Source: Pseudomonadota bacterium (GTDB taxonomy: Bacteria > Pseudomonadota > Gammaproteobacteria > Xanthomonadales > Xanthomonadaceae). Taken from it: a stretch of 64,000 nucleotides of DNA. The translations under genes were made by a program, and so were the position numbers. The first letter of the stretch is position 1. Each line of letters begins with the position of its first letter. The stretch is taken from the NCBI GenBank assembly GCA_021821195.1, contig JAKACT010000001.1, positions 1-64,000 of the forward strand, in the 5' to 3' direction. The notes under the pieces are model-generated. The model saw only the letters and a list, made by a program, of their open reading frames with translations, was not told the DNA's origin and did no database searches. This document shows, one piece after another, positions 47,111 to 56,141 of this stretch.

Positions 47111-48157
47111 ATGACCGAAACTTCCGTGCGCTTCCCCGCCGAGTGGGAACCCCAGTCGGCGATCCTGATCGCGTGGCCGCATGCCGGCACCGACTGGGCC
47201 GACCGCCTTGGCGATGTCGAGGACACCTACATCGCGCTGGTGCAGGCAATCACCCGCTTCCAGCCGGTACTGATCTGCGTGGCCGACGACGACGTCGAAA
47301 CCTATGCCGACATCCGCCTGCGCTCCAACCGGGTAGACATGGCGCGGGTCCGGTTCGTGACCGTCGCCTACGACGACACCTGGCTGCGCGATTCCGGGCC
47401 GATCTCGCTGCGTGACGGCAACCGCCTGCGCCTGCTCGATTTCCGCTTCACCGCCTGGGGCGGCAAGTTCGAAGCCGGCCGCGACGACCTGCTGGTGGAA
47501 ACGCTGGCCGCGCAGGGCGTGTTCGGCGATGCCGCGCGCCAGCGCATCGATTTCGCGCTGGAAGGCGGCGGCATCGAGACCGACGGCAACGGCACCCTGC
47601 TCACTACTTGGCACTGCCTGCACGAGCGCCATCCCGACGCCAGCCGCGAGGAACTGACCGCGCAGCTGTCGGCGTGGCTGCACCAGGACCGCGTGCTGTG
47701 GCTGGACCACGGTGCGCTGGAGGGCGATGACACCGACGCCCATATCGACACACTGGCTCGCTTCGCGCCAGGCGATGCGATCGTCTTCCAAGCCTGCGAT
47801 GACGAGGCGGACTCGCATTACGCCGACCTCAAGGCGATGGCCGACGAGATCGCCGCGCTGCGCACCCGCGACGGCAAGCCGTACCGCCTGTTCCCGCTGC
47901 CGTGGGCCAGGCCGGTCCTCGACTCCGGCGAAGACGGCCAGCCGCGCCGCCTTGCCGCCAGCTATGCCAACTTCCTGATCGTCAACGGCGCGGTGTTGAT
48001 GCCGGCTTACGGCGATGCGGCCGACAATACCGCGGCCGCGGTGCTGGCGCAGGCGTTCCCCGGCCGCGAAATCGTGCAGGTACCCTGCCGCCCGCTGATC
48101 TGGCAGAACGGCAGCCTGCACTGCATCACCATGCAATTGCCGGAGGGTCTGGCCTGA
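47111..48157 (+). CDS. aguA: agmatine deiminase
   Basis: The 348-residue enzyme hydrolyses agmatine to N-carbamoylputrescine. It belongs to the peptidyl-arginine-deiminase-like fold: RFPAEWEPQSAILIAWPH start, DTWLRDSGP, FALEGGGIETDGNGT, LDHG...DDTDAHIDTLARF, and nucleophile Cys338 in GSLHCITMQ. The stop overlaps the next start (TGATG), which couples it to aguB. Confidence 0.96.
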   Translation: MTETSVRFPAEWEPQSAILIAWPHAGTDWADRLGDVEDTYIALVQAITRFQPVLICVADDDVETYADIRLRSNRVDMARVRFVTVAYDDTWLRDSGPISLRDGNRLRLLDFRFTAWGGKFEAGRDDLLVETLAAQGVFGDAARQRIDFALEGGGIETDGNGTLLTTWHCLHERHPDASREELTAQLSAWLHQDRVLWLDHGALEGDDTDAHIDTLARFAPGDAIVFQACDDEADSHYADLKAMADEIAALRTRDGKPYRLFPLPWARPVLDSGEDGQPRRLAASYANFLIVNGAVLMPAYGDAADNTAAAVLAQAFPGREIVQVPCRPLIWQNGSLHCITMQLPEGLA

Positions 48158-49044
48158 TGTCCAGATACAGCAAGCTTCCCGTCGCGCTGGTGCAGGAGCG
48201 CAACCATGGCGACGCCGAGGCCAACCTCGCGGTCATCGAAACCCGCGTGGCCGAGGCCGCCAACTCCGGCGCGAAGCTCGTCCTGCTGCAGGAGCTGCAC
48301 AACGGCGCGTACTTCTGCCAGCACGAATCCGTCTCCGAATTCGACCTGGCCGAACCGATCCCCGGTCCTTCGACCACGCGCCTGGCGGCGCTAGCGAAGC
48401 AGCACGGCGTGGTGCTGGTCAGTTCGCTGTTCGAAAAGCGCGCGACCGGGCTGTACCACAACACCGCGGTGGTGTTCGACGCCGACGGCAGCACCGCGGG
48501 CAAGTACCGCAAGATGCACATCCCCGACGACCCGGGCTTCTACGAGAAGTTCTACTTCACGCCGGGCGACCTCGGCTTCACGCCCATCGACACCTCGGTG
48601 GGCCGGCTGGGCGTGCTGGTGTGCTGGGACCAGTGGTATCCGGAAGGCGCGCGGCTGATGGCGCTGGCCGGCGCCGAGCTGCTGCTGTATCCCACCGCGA
48701 TCGGCTGGGACCCGGACGATGCGCAGGACGAGAAGACCCGCCAGCGCGATGCCTGGGTGCTCAGCCACCGCGGCCATGCCGTGGCCAACGGCCTGCCAGT
48801 GCTGTCATGCAACCGCGTTGGCCATGAAGTTTCGCCGCTGGGCGCATCCGGCATCGACTTCTGGGGCAACAGCCACGTGCTGGGCCCGCAGGGTGAATTC
48901 ATCGCGGAGGCCGGCACCGAGCCGACCCTGCTGCTGGCCGAGGTGGACATGCAGCGCAGCGAACACGTGCGCCGGATCTGGCCGTTCCTGCGCGACCGCC
49001 GCATCGACGCCTACGGCGACCTGACGAAGCGCTACCGTGACTGA
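48157..49044 (+). CDS. aguB: N-carbamoylputrescine amidase
   Basis: The 295-residue nitrilase-family enzyme releases putrescine, CO2 and ammonia from N-carbamoylputrescine. The catalytic triad is Glu46 (LLQELHNGAY), Lys119 (YRKMHIPDDP) and Cys156 (VLVCWDQWYPE). With aguA it makes the arginine-decarboxylase branch to putrescine. No speA is seen in the window. Confidence 0.96.
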   Translation: MSRYSKLPVALVQERNHGDAEANLAVIETRVAEAANSGAKLVLLQELHNGAYFCQHESVSEFDLAEPIPGPSTTRLAALAKQHGVVLVSSLFEKRATGLYHNTAVVFDADGSTAGKYRKMHIPDDPGFYEKFYFTPGDLGFTPIDTSVGRLGVLVCWDQWYPEGARLMALAGAELLLYPTAIGWDPDDAQDEKTRQRDAWVLSHRGHAVANGLPVLSCNRVGHEVSPLGASGIDFWGNSHVLGPQGEFIAEAGTEPTLLLAEVDMQRSEHVRRIWPFLRDRRIDAYGDLTKRYRD

Positions 49045-50251
49045 GGCCGCCACGCGGGACAACGCCAGCTACGCCGGCCAGCCCGTCGTCGAGCTGGAGC
49101 GCGACGGCGTCCGCTACACCCTGCTGGGCACCGCCCACGTGTCCAAGGCCAGCATCGACGCGGTCAACGCCGCCATCGACAGCGGCCGCTTCGACGCGGT
49201 GGCGGTGGAACTGGACGAGCAGCGCCACAAGGCGCTGACCCAGCCCGACGCGCTGGCGCAGCTGGACCTGGTCAAGGTGATCCGCGAGAAGAAGGTGGCG
49301 CCGTTTGCCGCCAACCTTGCGCTGGCGGCCTACCAGCGCCGGCTGGCCGAGCAGCTTGGCATCGAGCCGGGTGCGGAACTGAAGGCCGCGGCCACCGAGG
49401 CCGTTGCACGCGGACTGTCGCTGCAGCTGATCGACCGCGATGTGGGCATCACCTTCCGCCGTATCTTGCAGGGCCTCAGCTGGTGGGACCGCGCCAAGCT
49501 GATCGGCAGCGTCGCCAGTGGCCTGTTCGACCGCGAGGACGTCTCCGAAGCCGACATCGAGCGGCTGAAGGAAGGCGACATGCTGGAGTCCAGCTTCGGC
49601 GAGTTCGCCCGCGAAACGCCGACGCTGTACGCCAGCCTGATCGACGAGCGCGACCGCTACATGGCGGCGAAGCTGCGCGAGCGCGGCGACGGTGCGAAGC
49701 ACGTCCTCGCCGTGGTCGGCGCCGGCCACCTCAAGGGCATGGCGAAATACCTCGCCGAAGAGCAGCGCGCGCCGCAGGCGCTGACCGAGGAACTGGTGCA
49801 GGTCCGGCAGAAGCGCAACATCCCTTGGATCACCCTCACCCTGATGGTGCTGATCTGCAGCGGCATCGCGTGGGGTTATTTCCACGGCGGCCGCGACCTG
49901 GGCCGCGACCTGCTGCTGCAATGGGTGGCCTGGACCGGCGGACTGGCGGCGCTGGGCGCGCTGCTGGCGCGCGGGCATGTGCTGAGCATCCTCGCCGCCG
50001 CCATCGCCGCACCGCTGAAACCGTTCCGCCCCGGCCTGCCGCCGGGCATGTTCAGCGCACTGGCGGAAGTGCACCTGCGCAAGCCGGCCTACCCCGACTT
50101 CCTGGCCCTGCGCGACGACGCGCAGACGCTGGCGGGCTGGTACCGCAACCGGGTGTGCCGGGTGGTGCTGGTATTCCTGCTGAGCAACATCGGCAGCGCG
50201 GTGGGCGTGTGGATCTCCGGCGCCAGCATCCTCGGCCGGCTGATCCACTAG
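49037..50251 (+). CDS. TraB/GumN-family membrane protein
   Basis: The 404-residue protein has the TraB domain with two conserved motifs, TLLGTAHVSKASIDAV (residues ~28-43) and VVGAGHLKGM (~228), and three or four C-terminal membrane helices (ITLTLMVLICSGIAWGYF, LLLQWVAWTGGLAALGALLA, VLSILAAAIAA, VVLVFLLSNIGSAVGVW). The family is distantly related to Tiki-type proteases, and its bacterial substrate is not known. GTG 49037 overlaps the aguB stop by 8 bases, so it is the third gene of the agu operon. Confidence 0.82.
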   Translation: MTEAATRDNASYAGQPVVELERDGVRYTLLGTAHVSKASIDAVNAAIDSGRFDAVAVELDEQRHKALTQPDALAQLDLVKVIREKKVAPFAANLALAAYQRRLAEQLGIEPGAELKAAATEAVARGLSLQLIDRDVGITFRRILQGLSWWDRAKLIGSVASGLFDREDVSEADIERLKEGDMLESSFGEFARETPTLYASLIDERDRYMAAKLRERGDGAKHVLAVVGAGHLKGMAKYLAEEQRAPQALTEELVQVRQKRNIPWITLTLMVLICSGIAWGYFHGGRDLGRDLLLQWVAWTGGLAALGALLARGHVLSILAAAIAAPLKPFRPGLPPGMFSALAEVHLRKPAYPDFLALRDDAQTLAGWYRNRVCRVVLVFLLSNIGSAVGVWISGASILGRLIH

Positions 50252-50257
50252 CCGGCT

Positions 50258-52963
50258 TCAGACCTGCGCGCTGGCCACGTCCAGCGCCACGTCCATCAGC
50301 ATCATGTCGTCCGGATCCACGCTGACCCGGAAACCCAGCTGCCGGCACATCCGCAGCATGGTCGCGTTCTCGCGCAGCACCTGCCCTTCCACCGTCTTCA
50401 GGCCGACGCTGCGCGCGTACTCGACCATCATCCGCATCAGCTGCCAGCCGATGCCGTAGCCCTTCAGGTCCGAGCGCACCAGGATGCTGTACTCGCCCTT
50501 CTCGAAGTTGGCGTCGGCCAGCAGGTGGACCACGCCCAGCAACTGGCCGGTATCGGTGCCCAGCGCCACCAGCGCGATCGCCCGCGCGTAGTCGAGCTGG
50601 GTCAGCCGGGCGATGAACTCGTGGTTGAAGTGGCGCACGGTGGAGAAGAACCGCAATCGCAGGTCCTCGTCGCTGATGCGGCCGAAGAATTCGCGGAACA
50701 GCGCTTCGTCCTCGGGCCGCACCGGGCGCACGAACATGCGCTCATCGTGGGCAAGGTCGACTTCGCGCTCCCATTCCGACGGATACGGGCGGATCACCAT
50801 CCGTGAATGCCAGGGCCCGCGGTTCGGGCTGTCGTCGGCGGGCGCGATCGCCACGCGCGCATCCACCGCCACCACCCCGTCGCGGTCGGCCAGCAGCGGA
50901 TTGATGTCCAGCTCGCGCACCTGCGGGATGTCGGCGGCCAGCTGCGCCAGCTTCACCAGTATCAGCGCCACTGCGCGTTCGTCGGCGGCTGGGACGTCAC
51001 GATAGGCCTTGAGGATGCGCGAGACGCGGGTACGCCCGATCAGCTCGTGCGCCAATCGCAGATCCAGCGGCGGCAGCGCCAGCGCCTTGTCGTCGATGAC
51101 CTCCACCGCGGTGCCGCCGCGGCCGAACACCACCACCGGGCCGAAGGTCGGGTCGTCGGCCAGGCCGACGATCAGCTCCCGCGCCTTCGGCTTGAGCACC
51201 ATCGGCTGCACGGTCACGCCGTCGATGCGCGCCTCCGGGCGCAACGTCCTTGCGCGCGCCAGGATCGCATCGGCGGCTTGGCGCACCGCCGCGCCGCTGG
51301 TCAGGTTCAGGCGCACGCCGTCCACGTCCGATTTGTGGATGATGTCGGGCGACAGGATCTTCAGCGCGACCGGCGTGCCTGCGGCCAGCAGCGGTGCGCC
51401 CACCAGTTCGGCCTGCGCGGGATCCGTGGCCAGCGCGATCGGGGTAGCCGGGATCGCATAGGCGCGCAGCAGCGCGGCGACTTCCAGCGGGTCCAGCCAA
51501 TGTCGGCCCACGGCCAGCGCGCCGTCCACCACCGCGCGCGCCGCGGCGGTGTCCACTTCGAAATCCTCCGGCAGACTGGGCGGCGTTTCCATCAGCGCCC
51601 GCTGCGCCTCGTGATGGCGCACCAGGTACATGTAGCCCCGCACCGCGTCCGCCTCGCTGGAATAGGTCGGCACCCCCGCTGCGTCCAGCCGCGCGATGGC
51701 GTCCTGGCCGGCACCGACCCATACGCCCAGCACCGGCTTGCCATTGGAGGTCCGTGGGCGGCCTGCGAGCACACCTGCCACCGCCGCGGCCGTGTCATGC
51801 GATGACGACAGCGCGGTGGGCACATGCATCGCCAGCACCGCATCGTTCCCCGGACTGGCCAGCAGCGCCTCCAGCGAAGCGGCGTAGCGTGCGGCGTCGG
51901 CGTCGCCGATCACGTCGATCGGATTGGCGCGCGACCAGGTCGGTGGCAGCAGCGCCTCCAGCCGCTCACGGGTGGCATCGTCGATCGCCGCCAGCGTGCC
52001 GCCCATGTCCACAAGCCGGTCCACCGCCAGCACGCCGATGCCGCCGCCGTTGGTGAGGATGGCCAGCCGTCGTCCCGGCGCACTGCGCAGGTGGCCCAGG
52101 GTTTCCGCTGCGGCGAACAGCTCGTCCAATGCCATCACCCGCAGCAGCCCGGCACGCCGGAAGGCCGCGTCGTACACGCCATCGGAACCCGCCAGCGCGC
52201 CAGTATGGGTGGCGGCGGCGCGCGCACCCTGCGCGTGCCGCCCGGACTTGACCACCACCACCGGCTTGGCACGCGCGGCCGCTCGGGCAGCCGACATGAA
52301 CTTGCGCGCGTCCTGAAGGGACTCGATGTAGAGCAGGATCGCGCGCGTCTTCGGATCCTGCGCGAACCAGTCGAGCAGGTCGCCGCCGTCCACGTCCAGC
52401 GCATCGCCCAGCGACACCACCGCTGAGAACCCGACCCCGCGCGCCTTGCCCCATTCCACCAGTCCCGAGGCGATCGCGCCGGACTGCGATACCAGCGCCA
52501 GGTCGCCGGCCAGCGGCGCGCCGGCGGCAAAACTGGCGTTGAGGCGCGCATGCGGCGCCATCACCCCCAGGCAGTTCGGGCCGACGATGCGCAGACCGCG
52601 TGCGCGTGCCGCGGCTTCGACCTGTTCCAGCAGCGAACCCGGGCCATGCCCCAGTCCGGCGGTGACGATGATGGCCGCACGCGCGCCAATCGCCGCAGCC
52701 TCGGCGATCACCCGCGGCACCGTGGCCGCCGGCGACGACACCACCACCAACTCGGGCACGAATCCCAGGTCGGCAAACCGCGCTACCGCCGCCACCCCGT
52801 CGATCTGCGGATAACGCGGGTTGACCACGCCCAGCGGCCCGGCGAAGCCGCCTTCGCGCAGGTTGCGCAGGATGGCGCGACCGACCGAGCGCTCGCGCGG
52901 ACTGGCACCCACCAGCGCCAGCGAGCGCGGCCGGAACACCGCATCCAGTGCGTAGGTACTCAT
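50258..52963 (-). CDS. protein lysine acetyltransferase, Pat/YfiQ type (acyl-CoA synthetase-like plus GNAT)
   Basis: The 901-residue protein has the NDP-forming acyl-CoA synthetase arrangement: CoA-binding domain (SLALVGASPRERSVGRAILRNL), succinyl-CoA-ligase-like domain (RIVGPNCLGVMAPHA, LVSQSGAIASGLVEW), an ATP-grasp domain (VALKILSPDIIHKSDVDGVRLNL) and a C-terminal GNAT domain (residues ~730-890, ILVRSDLKGYGIGWQLMRMMVEYA). This is the layout of Pat/YfiQ, which acetylates acetyl-CoA synthetase and other proteins. The region SGAIAS lacks the phospho-His of the true ligases, consistent with a non-catalytic ligase part. Confidence 0.92.
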   Translation of the reverse strand: MSTYALDAVFRPRSLALVGASPRERSVGRAILRNLREGGFAGPLGVVNPRYPQIDGVAAVARFADLGFVPELVVVSSPAATVPRVIAEAAAIGARAAIIVTAGLGHGPGSLLEQVEAAARARGLRIVGPNCLGVMAPHARLNASFAAGAPLAGDLALVSQSGAIASGLVEWGKARGVGFSAVVSLGDALDVDGGDLLDWFAQDPKTRAILLYIESLQDARKFMSAARAAARAKPVVVVKSGRHAQGARAAATHTGALAGSDGVYDAAFRRAGLLRVMALDELFAAAETLGHLRSAPGRRLAILTNGGGIGVLAVDRLVDMGGTLAAIDDATRERLEALLPPTWSRANPIDVIGDADAARYAASLEALLASPGNDAVLAMHVPTALSSSHDTAAAVAGVLAGRPRTSNGKPVLGVWVGAGQDAIARLDAAGVPTYSSEADAVRGYMYLVRHHEAQRALMETPPSLPEDFEVDTAAARAVVDGALAVGRHWLDPLEVAALLRAYAIPATPIALATDPAQAELVGAPLLAAGTPVALKILSPDIIHKSDVDGVRLNLTSGAAVRQAADAILARARTLRPEARIDGVTVQPMVLKPKARELIVGLADDPTFGPVVVFGRGGTAVEVIDDKALALPPLDLRLAHELIGRTRVSRILKAYRDVPAADERAVALILVKLAQLAADIPQVRELDINPLLADRDGVVAVDARVAIAPADDSPNRGPWHSRMVIRPYPSEWEREVDLAHDERMFVRPVRPEDEALFREFFGRISDEDLRLRFFSTVRHFNHEFIARLTQLDYARAIALVALGTDTGQLLGVVHLLADANFEKGEYSILVRSDLKGYGIGWQLMRMMVEYARSVGLKTVEGQVLRENATMLRMCRQLGFRVSVDPDDMMLMDVALDVASAQV

Positions 52964-53065
52964 CCCGGAACCGCCTCCCGCGCCGTGTTGCCGCACACGA
53001 TAGCGCGTCCGGCGCCTACGCCGGTCGCCTGGCACGCCGCGGGTAGGCGATCCCCGCGGCGGCGA

Positions 53066-56000
53066 TCAGGTCGCTGCCGCAGCGCGTCGCTGTGCCCGGG
53101 TCATGCGCGCGCGCTGCAGCAGCCGCGAGGTGCCGGTGCGCAGGTCGTCCAGCAGCGCGTAGATGGTGGGCAGGAACAGCAGGCTGACCACGGTGGAGAA
53201 CGCCAGGCCGCCGGCGATCGCGCGCGCCATCGGGTAGTACGGCGGCATGCCGTCGGCGGTCTTGGTGGACAGCGCGATCGGGATCATCGCCAGGATCGCG
53301 GTGCCCATCGTCATCATGATCGGGCGCAGGCGCTCGCGGCTGCCCTCGACTAGCGCGTCGATGCGCGGCACGCCGCGGCGGCGCAGGTTGTTGATGTGCT
53401 CGATCATCACGATGCCATTGTTCACCACCACGCCCATCAGCACCAGGATGCCGATCACCGCCATGATGTTCATCTCGGTGCCGGTGAGCCAGAACAGCCA
53501 GTACACCCCGAAGATCGAGAACAGCACGCAACTCATGATCGCCAGCGGGAACAGCAGCGATTCGAACACCGCCGCCATGATCACCAGCATCAGCACCAGC
53601 GCGATGCCGATCGCGCGCACCATCTGGTCCATGCCGTCGAAGTTGATGTTGAAACCGGCGCCGTCGAAGGTATAGCTGTAGCCCGGCGGGAACTGGACGT
53701 TCTTCAGGGTGTCCTCGATCGACTTGCGGGCGTCCTGCATGGACGCGCCCTGCGCCAGCCCGGCCTGCACCTGCAGCATGGTCTGCCGGCTCTGCCGCTG
53801 GATCTGGGTGGCGGCGGGCGTGGTGTCCACGTCCACCATCGCCAGCAGCGGCACTTCGGTGCCGTTCGGCGCGCGCACCAGGAAGGTGGACAGGTCCTCC
53901 ACGCTGTAGCTGTCGGAACCAGAGAAGCGCACGTTGACCGGGATCTCCACGTCCTCGCGATGGAAATCACGCAGCGACGAGCCGCGCAACGCCATGCCGA
54001 CGAACTGGGCCACCTGCTGCGCGCTGAAGCCATATGCTGCCGCACGCTCGCGGTTGACCTGCACCTTCAGCTCGGTGTTGGCGTCGCCGGTGTCCACGCG
54101 CACGTCGCGCAGCTTCGGGTTGCGCCCCAGGATCGGCACGATGTCGTCCGCCAGCTCCTTCAACGTCTGGGTGGAGTCGCCGATCAGGCTGAAGGTGATC
54201 CCCTGCCCGTCGCCGCTGCCCATGCCGCCCGGCCAGCCGATGCCGAGGTTCGCCCGCGCGGACTTGGGCAGCCCCTTGCGCACCTCCTCGGAAATCTTCT
54301 TGTTCTGCTCGGCGTCGTCGATGGTCAGGAACAGGCGCGTCTGTGCCCAGCCCTGCTCGCTGTAGCGGCTGTAGACGCGGTCGATCTTGAAATCGTCGCG
54401 GTGCGCATTGACGAACTGCTCGACCCGCGCGACCTCCTTGCCCATCTCCTCCTTGGAATAGGCCCCCTTCCACTGGTAGAAGATGTTGATCTCGGTGGGG
54501 TCGCTGTCGTCACCGCTGCCGGTGGTGTTCATCATTGGGTACACGCTGACCAGCGAAATCGCCAGGATCCCGGCCACGCTCCAGCCACGATGCAGCAGGG
54601 TCCAGCGCAGCAGCCGGGCGTAGCGCGCCTGCAGGCCGGTGATAAACGGGGACTTCAGCGCCGGCGGCGTTTTCATCCGCGCCGAGAGCATCGGGATCAG
54701 GCTGATGGCCACCAGCCACGAGGCCAGCAGCGACACCGAGATGGTCACCGCCAGCTGGCTCAGGTAGATGGTGATGATGTTCTTCTCGCCGAACAGCATC
54801 GGCAGGAACACCACGCAGTGGCACAGGGTGCCGGCCGACAGCGCGATGGCGACGTGACGGGTGCCGATGATCGACGCCAGCCACGGCTTGCCGGGGTATT
54901 TCTCGCGCTCCTGGTAGATGCTCTCGACCACCACCACGGCGTTGTCGACCAGCATGCCCACCGCCAGCAGCAGGCCCATCATCGAGATGATATTGAGGGT
55001 GATGCCGGCGAAATACATGAACCCCAGCGTCATCGTGAAGCAGATCGGGATCGCCGTGGACACCATCAGGGTGGACGGCCAATGGCGCAGGAAGGCATAC
55101 AGCACCACCACCGACAGCAGCAGGCCGATGCCGCCGGCTTCGGCCAGCGCCAGCAGCGAGCTGGTGACCGCCTCGCCCTGGTCATCGGTCACCTCGATGC
55201 TCACCCCGCGCATCGCCGGATCCTGTTCCAGCTGCTTGATTTCCTTGCGCACCATCCGCGACAGGTCGACCAGGTTCGCCGCACGCTCCTTGTAGATGTC
55301 CACGCCCACGCTGGGCTTGCCGTCCATCCGCCGCACGTAGTTCATGCGCTGCGGCTTCAGATCGACATCGGCGATGTCGGACAGGCGGGTGCCCTTCTTG
55401 TCGATGCGCAGGTCGCGCAGCTGCTGCAGCTGCTGCAGCTCGCCCAGCGGCTGCACGCGCAGACGCTGACCCGCTTCCGTGATTTCGCCGGCGGACACTG
55501 CGAAATTCGCCGCCTGCAGCTTCTGCACCAGCTCGTTCAGCACCACCCCGTGCGCGGTCAGGCGGTCCTTGTCCAGCGCCACCAGGACTTCCTGCTTGGC
55601 CACGCCTTCCACTTCGACGCGGGCCACGCCCGGCAGGCGTTCGAGCCGCTGCTTGATGCTGCGCTCGATCAAGTCGGCACGGGTGGTCAGGTCGATGCTG
55701 CTGGTCAGGCGCAGGCTCAGCGCCTCGCGGTCGGAGGTGCTCCAGCGCTGCACGAAGTAGCGGCGGAAGTCGTCCGGCAGCTGGTCGCGGATCGCATCGA
55801 TGCGCTCGCGCGCCTCGGAGGCGGCGATGGCGATGTCCCGGCTCCAGTCGCTGAAGCGCACCTGGATCGAGCCGCCGTCGGCGTTGGCGCGCGAGTTCAT
55901 CGACTCGATGCCGGGCATCGTCGCCAGCGCCTCCTCGACGGGACGCACCAGATTGCGCTCCACCTCTTCCGGGGTGGAGCCGGGGTACGGCAGCGACACG

Positions 56001-56137
56001 AAGAAGAACGGGATGGTGGCTTCCGGCTCGGCCTCCAGCGGCAGGCGGAACGACGCGATCAGGCCGATCGCCACCATCGACACGAACAGCATGATGGTAG
56101 TGATGGGGCGACGGATGGAGAGCTCGGTGATGTTCAT
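53066..56137 (-). CDS. RND efflux permease, second of two
   Basis: The 1023-residue protein begins MNITELSIRRPITTIMLFVSMVAIGLIA and has the two-fold RND structure with 12 helices and two large periplasmic loops; the proton-relay Asp is in GMLVDNAVVVVESI. It is of hydrophobe/amphiphile efflux (HAE1) type by size. It starts 4 bases behind the first permease gene, so the two are co-translated. The substrate is unknown. Confidence 0.9.
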   Translation of the reverse strand: MNITELSIRRPITTIMLFVSMVAIGLIASFRLPLEAEPEATIPFFFVSLPYPGSTPEEVERNLVRPVEEALATMPGIESMNSRANADGGSIQVRFSDWSRDIAIAASEARERIDAIRDQLPDDFRRYFVQRWSTSDREALSLRLTSSIDLTTRADLIERSIKQRLERLPGVARVEVEGVAKQEVLVALDKDRLTAHGVVLNELVQKLQAANFAVSAGEITEAGQRLRVQPLGELQQLQQLRDLRIDKKGTRLSDIADVDLKPQRMNYVRRMDGKPSVGVDIYKERAANLVDLSRMVRKEIKQLEQDPAMRGVSIEVTDDQGEAVTSSLLALAEAGGIGLLLSVVVLYAFLRHWPSTLMVSTAIPICFTMTLGFMYFAGITLNIISMMGLLLAVGMLVDNAVVVVESIYQEREKYPGKPWLASIIGTRHVAIALSAGTLCHCVVFLPMLFGEKNIITIYLSQLAVTISVSLLASWLVAISLIPMLSARMKTPPALKSPFITGLQARYARLLRWTLLHRGWSVAGILAISLVSVYPMMNTTGSGDDSDPTEINIFYQWKGAYSKEEMGKEVARVEQFVNAHRDDFKIDRVYSRYSEQGWAQTRLFLTIDDAEQNKKISEEVRKGLPKSARANLGIGWPGGMGSGDGQGITFSLIGDSTQTLKELADDIVPILGRNPKLRDVRVDTGDANTELKVQVNRERAAAYGFSAQQVAQFVGMALRGSSLRDFHREDVEIPVNVRFSGSDSYSVEDLSTFLVRAPNGTEVPLLAMVDVDTTPAATQIQRQSRQTMLQVQAGLAQGASMQDARKSIEDTLKNVQFPPGYSYTFDGAGFNINFDGMDQMVRAIGIALVLMLVIMAAVFESLLFPLAIMSCVLFSIFGVYWLFWLTGTEMNIMAVIGILVLMGVVVNNGIVMIEHINNLRRRGVPRIDALVEGSRERLRPIMMTMGTAILAMIPIALSTKTADGMPPYYPMARAIAGGLAFSTVVSLLFLPTIYALLDDLRTGTSRLLQRARMTRAQRRAAAAT

Positions 56138-56141
56138 CCGG

